Shown piece by piece: positions 7,173 to 7,614 of a stretch of DNA of 7,614 bases (its first letter is position 1; each line of letters begins with the position of its first letter). The stretch spans positions 1 through 7,614 of the forward strand of contig PAJD01000012.1 in NCBI GenBank assembly GCA_002705605.1, written 5' to 3'. Made by a program: the position numbers and the translations under genes. The DNA comes from Fidelibacterota bacterium. Its GTDB lineage: Bacteria > Fidelibacterota > Marinisomatia > SCGC-AAA003-L08 > D37C17. Under the pieces are notes generated by a model. The model ran no database searches. It was not told where the DNA came from and saw only the letters and a program-made list of their open reading frames with translations.

Positions 7173-7614
7173 AATTTATTCTAGCATCAAAAAGCACAAG
7201 AAGAAAAAAAATATTAAATAAAATTAATCTAGATTTTAAAGTTTTTAATTCGCAATTAATTGAAAAAAATATTACTAATAACTATAAAAATAAAAGTGCT
7301 TATTGCAAAAGGCTTGCTATTATGAAATCTAAAGTAGTTTCTAAAAAATTCCCAAATCATTATGTTATTGGAGCTGATACAATAGTTGTGCTGAACAACA
7401 AAATTTTAAACAAACCTTTAAATAAAAAAGAAGCTATTAATCATTTAAATTTATTAAGCGATAATAAACATATAGTATATACTGGAGTTTCATTAATTAA
7501 TTTATCTCAAAATATCAACAAGTCATTCATTGAAAAAACTACAGTATATTTTAATAAGCTAAATAATAATGAAATAAATAATTATGTAACTAAATTTAAA
7601 CCTTATGATAAAGC
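7169..7614 (+). CDS. maf: Maf family nucleotide pyrophosphatase (3' end outside window)
   Basis: Maf/YhdE/YceF proteins hydrolyse non-canonical or excess nucleoside triphosphates (dTTP/UTP or m7GTP, depending on subfamily) to monophosphates in the cytosol. The visible 148 codons show the family landmarks: LASKSTRRKKIL (5-16, usually LASxSPRRxxLL), RLAIMKSKVV (48-57), VIGADTIVV (66-74, with D70), NKPLNKKEAINHLNLLS (81-97), HIVYTGVSLI and EINNYVTKFKPYDK (to residue 148). PYDKA is cut by the window edge; complete proteins are about 190-200 residues, so about 50 are missing. In the first motif the usual Pro is Thr. The ATG overlaps the preceding stop as ATGA, and no Shine-Dalgarno is seen, so translation is probably coupled to the PorU-like gene. 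Subfamily and substrate cannot be assigned from this fragment. Confidence 0.93.
   Translation, partial: MKFILASKSTRRKKILNKINLDFKVFNSQLIEKNITNNYKNKSAYCKRLAIMKSKVVSKKFPNHYVIGADTIVVLNNKILNKPLNKKEAINHLNLLSDNKHIVYTGVSLINLSQNINKSFIEKTTVYFNKLNNNEINNYVTKFKPYDK

Overview
This is a strongly AT-rich chromosomal window carrying six protein genes and almost no spare DNA. The four on the left all read leftward: mitochondrial-type aconitase, then a short-chain dehydrogenase overlapping its end, then ffh (SRP GTPase), then rpsP (ribosomal protein S16, running off the left edge). Two read rightward from a divergent 86-bp promoter region: a gingipain-fold (C25) peptidase resembling the type IX secretion sortase PorU, then maf (nucleotide pyrophosphatase), which runs off the right edge.

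The organism is probably a member of the FCB group (Bacteroidota, Marinimicrobia/SAR406 and relatives). Three features point there: a C25 peptidase with a PorU-like body and a C-terminal FlgD/T9SS-type beta domain, a mitochondrial-type aconitase, and an S16 with a long Ala/Glu-rich tail. The ffh-rpsP adjacency, very low GC, tiny intergenic gaps and overlapping genes would suit a streamlined marine lineage such as Marinimicrobia. That placement is inference from gene content, not a phylogenetic result.

Layout: 1-505 rpsP (minus, TTG start, strong Shine-Dalgarno); 506-538 gap; 539-1858 ffh (minus); 1859-1991 a 133-bp leader/promoter region with a predicted hairpin; 1992-2696 SDR (minus, ATG inside the aconitase stop region); 2689-4944 aconitase (minus); 4945-5030 divergent promoters; 5031-7172 PorU-like peptidase (plus); 7169-7614 maf (plus, ATGA overlap, partial).

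ffh and rpsP belong to the translation and protein-export set. Aconitase feeds the TCA cycle, and its translationally coupled SDR partner has no evident substrate. The PorU-like protein would act at the cell envelope on type IX secretion cargo. No stretch longer than about 135 bp lacks a gene. I do not see a new defence, mobile or regulatory system. The most informative oddities are the compact PorU-like protein, the repeat tail of S16, the nearly leaderless promoter of the PorU-like gene, and a 14-bp element shared by the predicted aconitase and ffh promoters.
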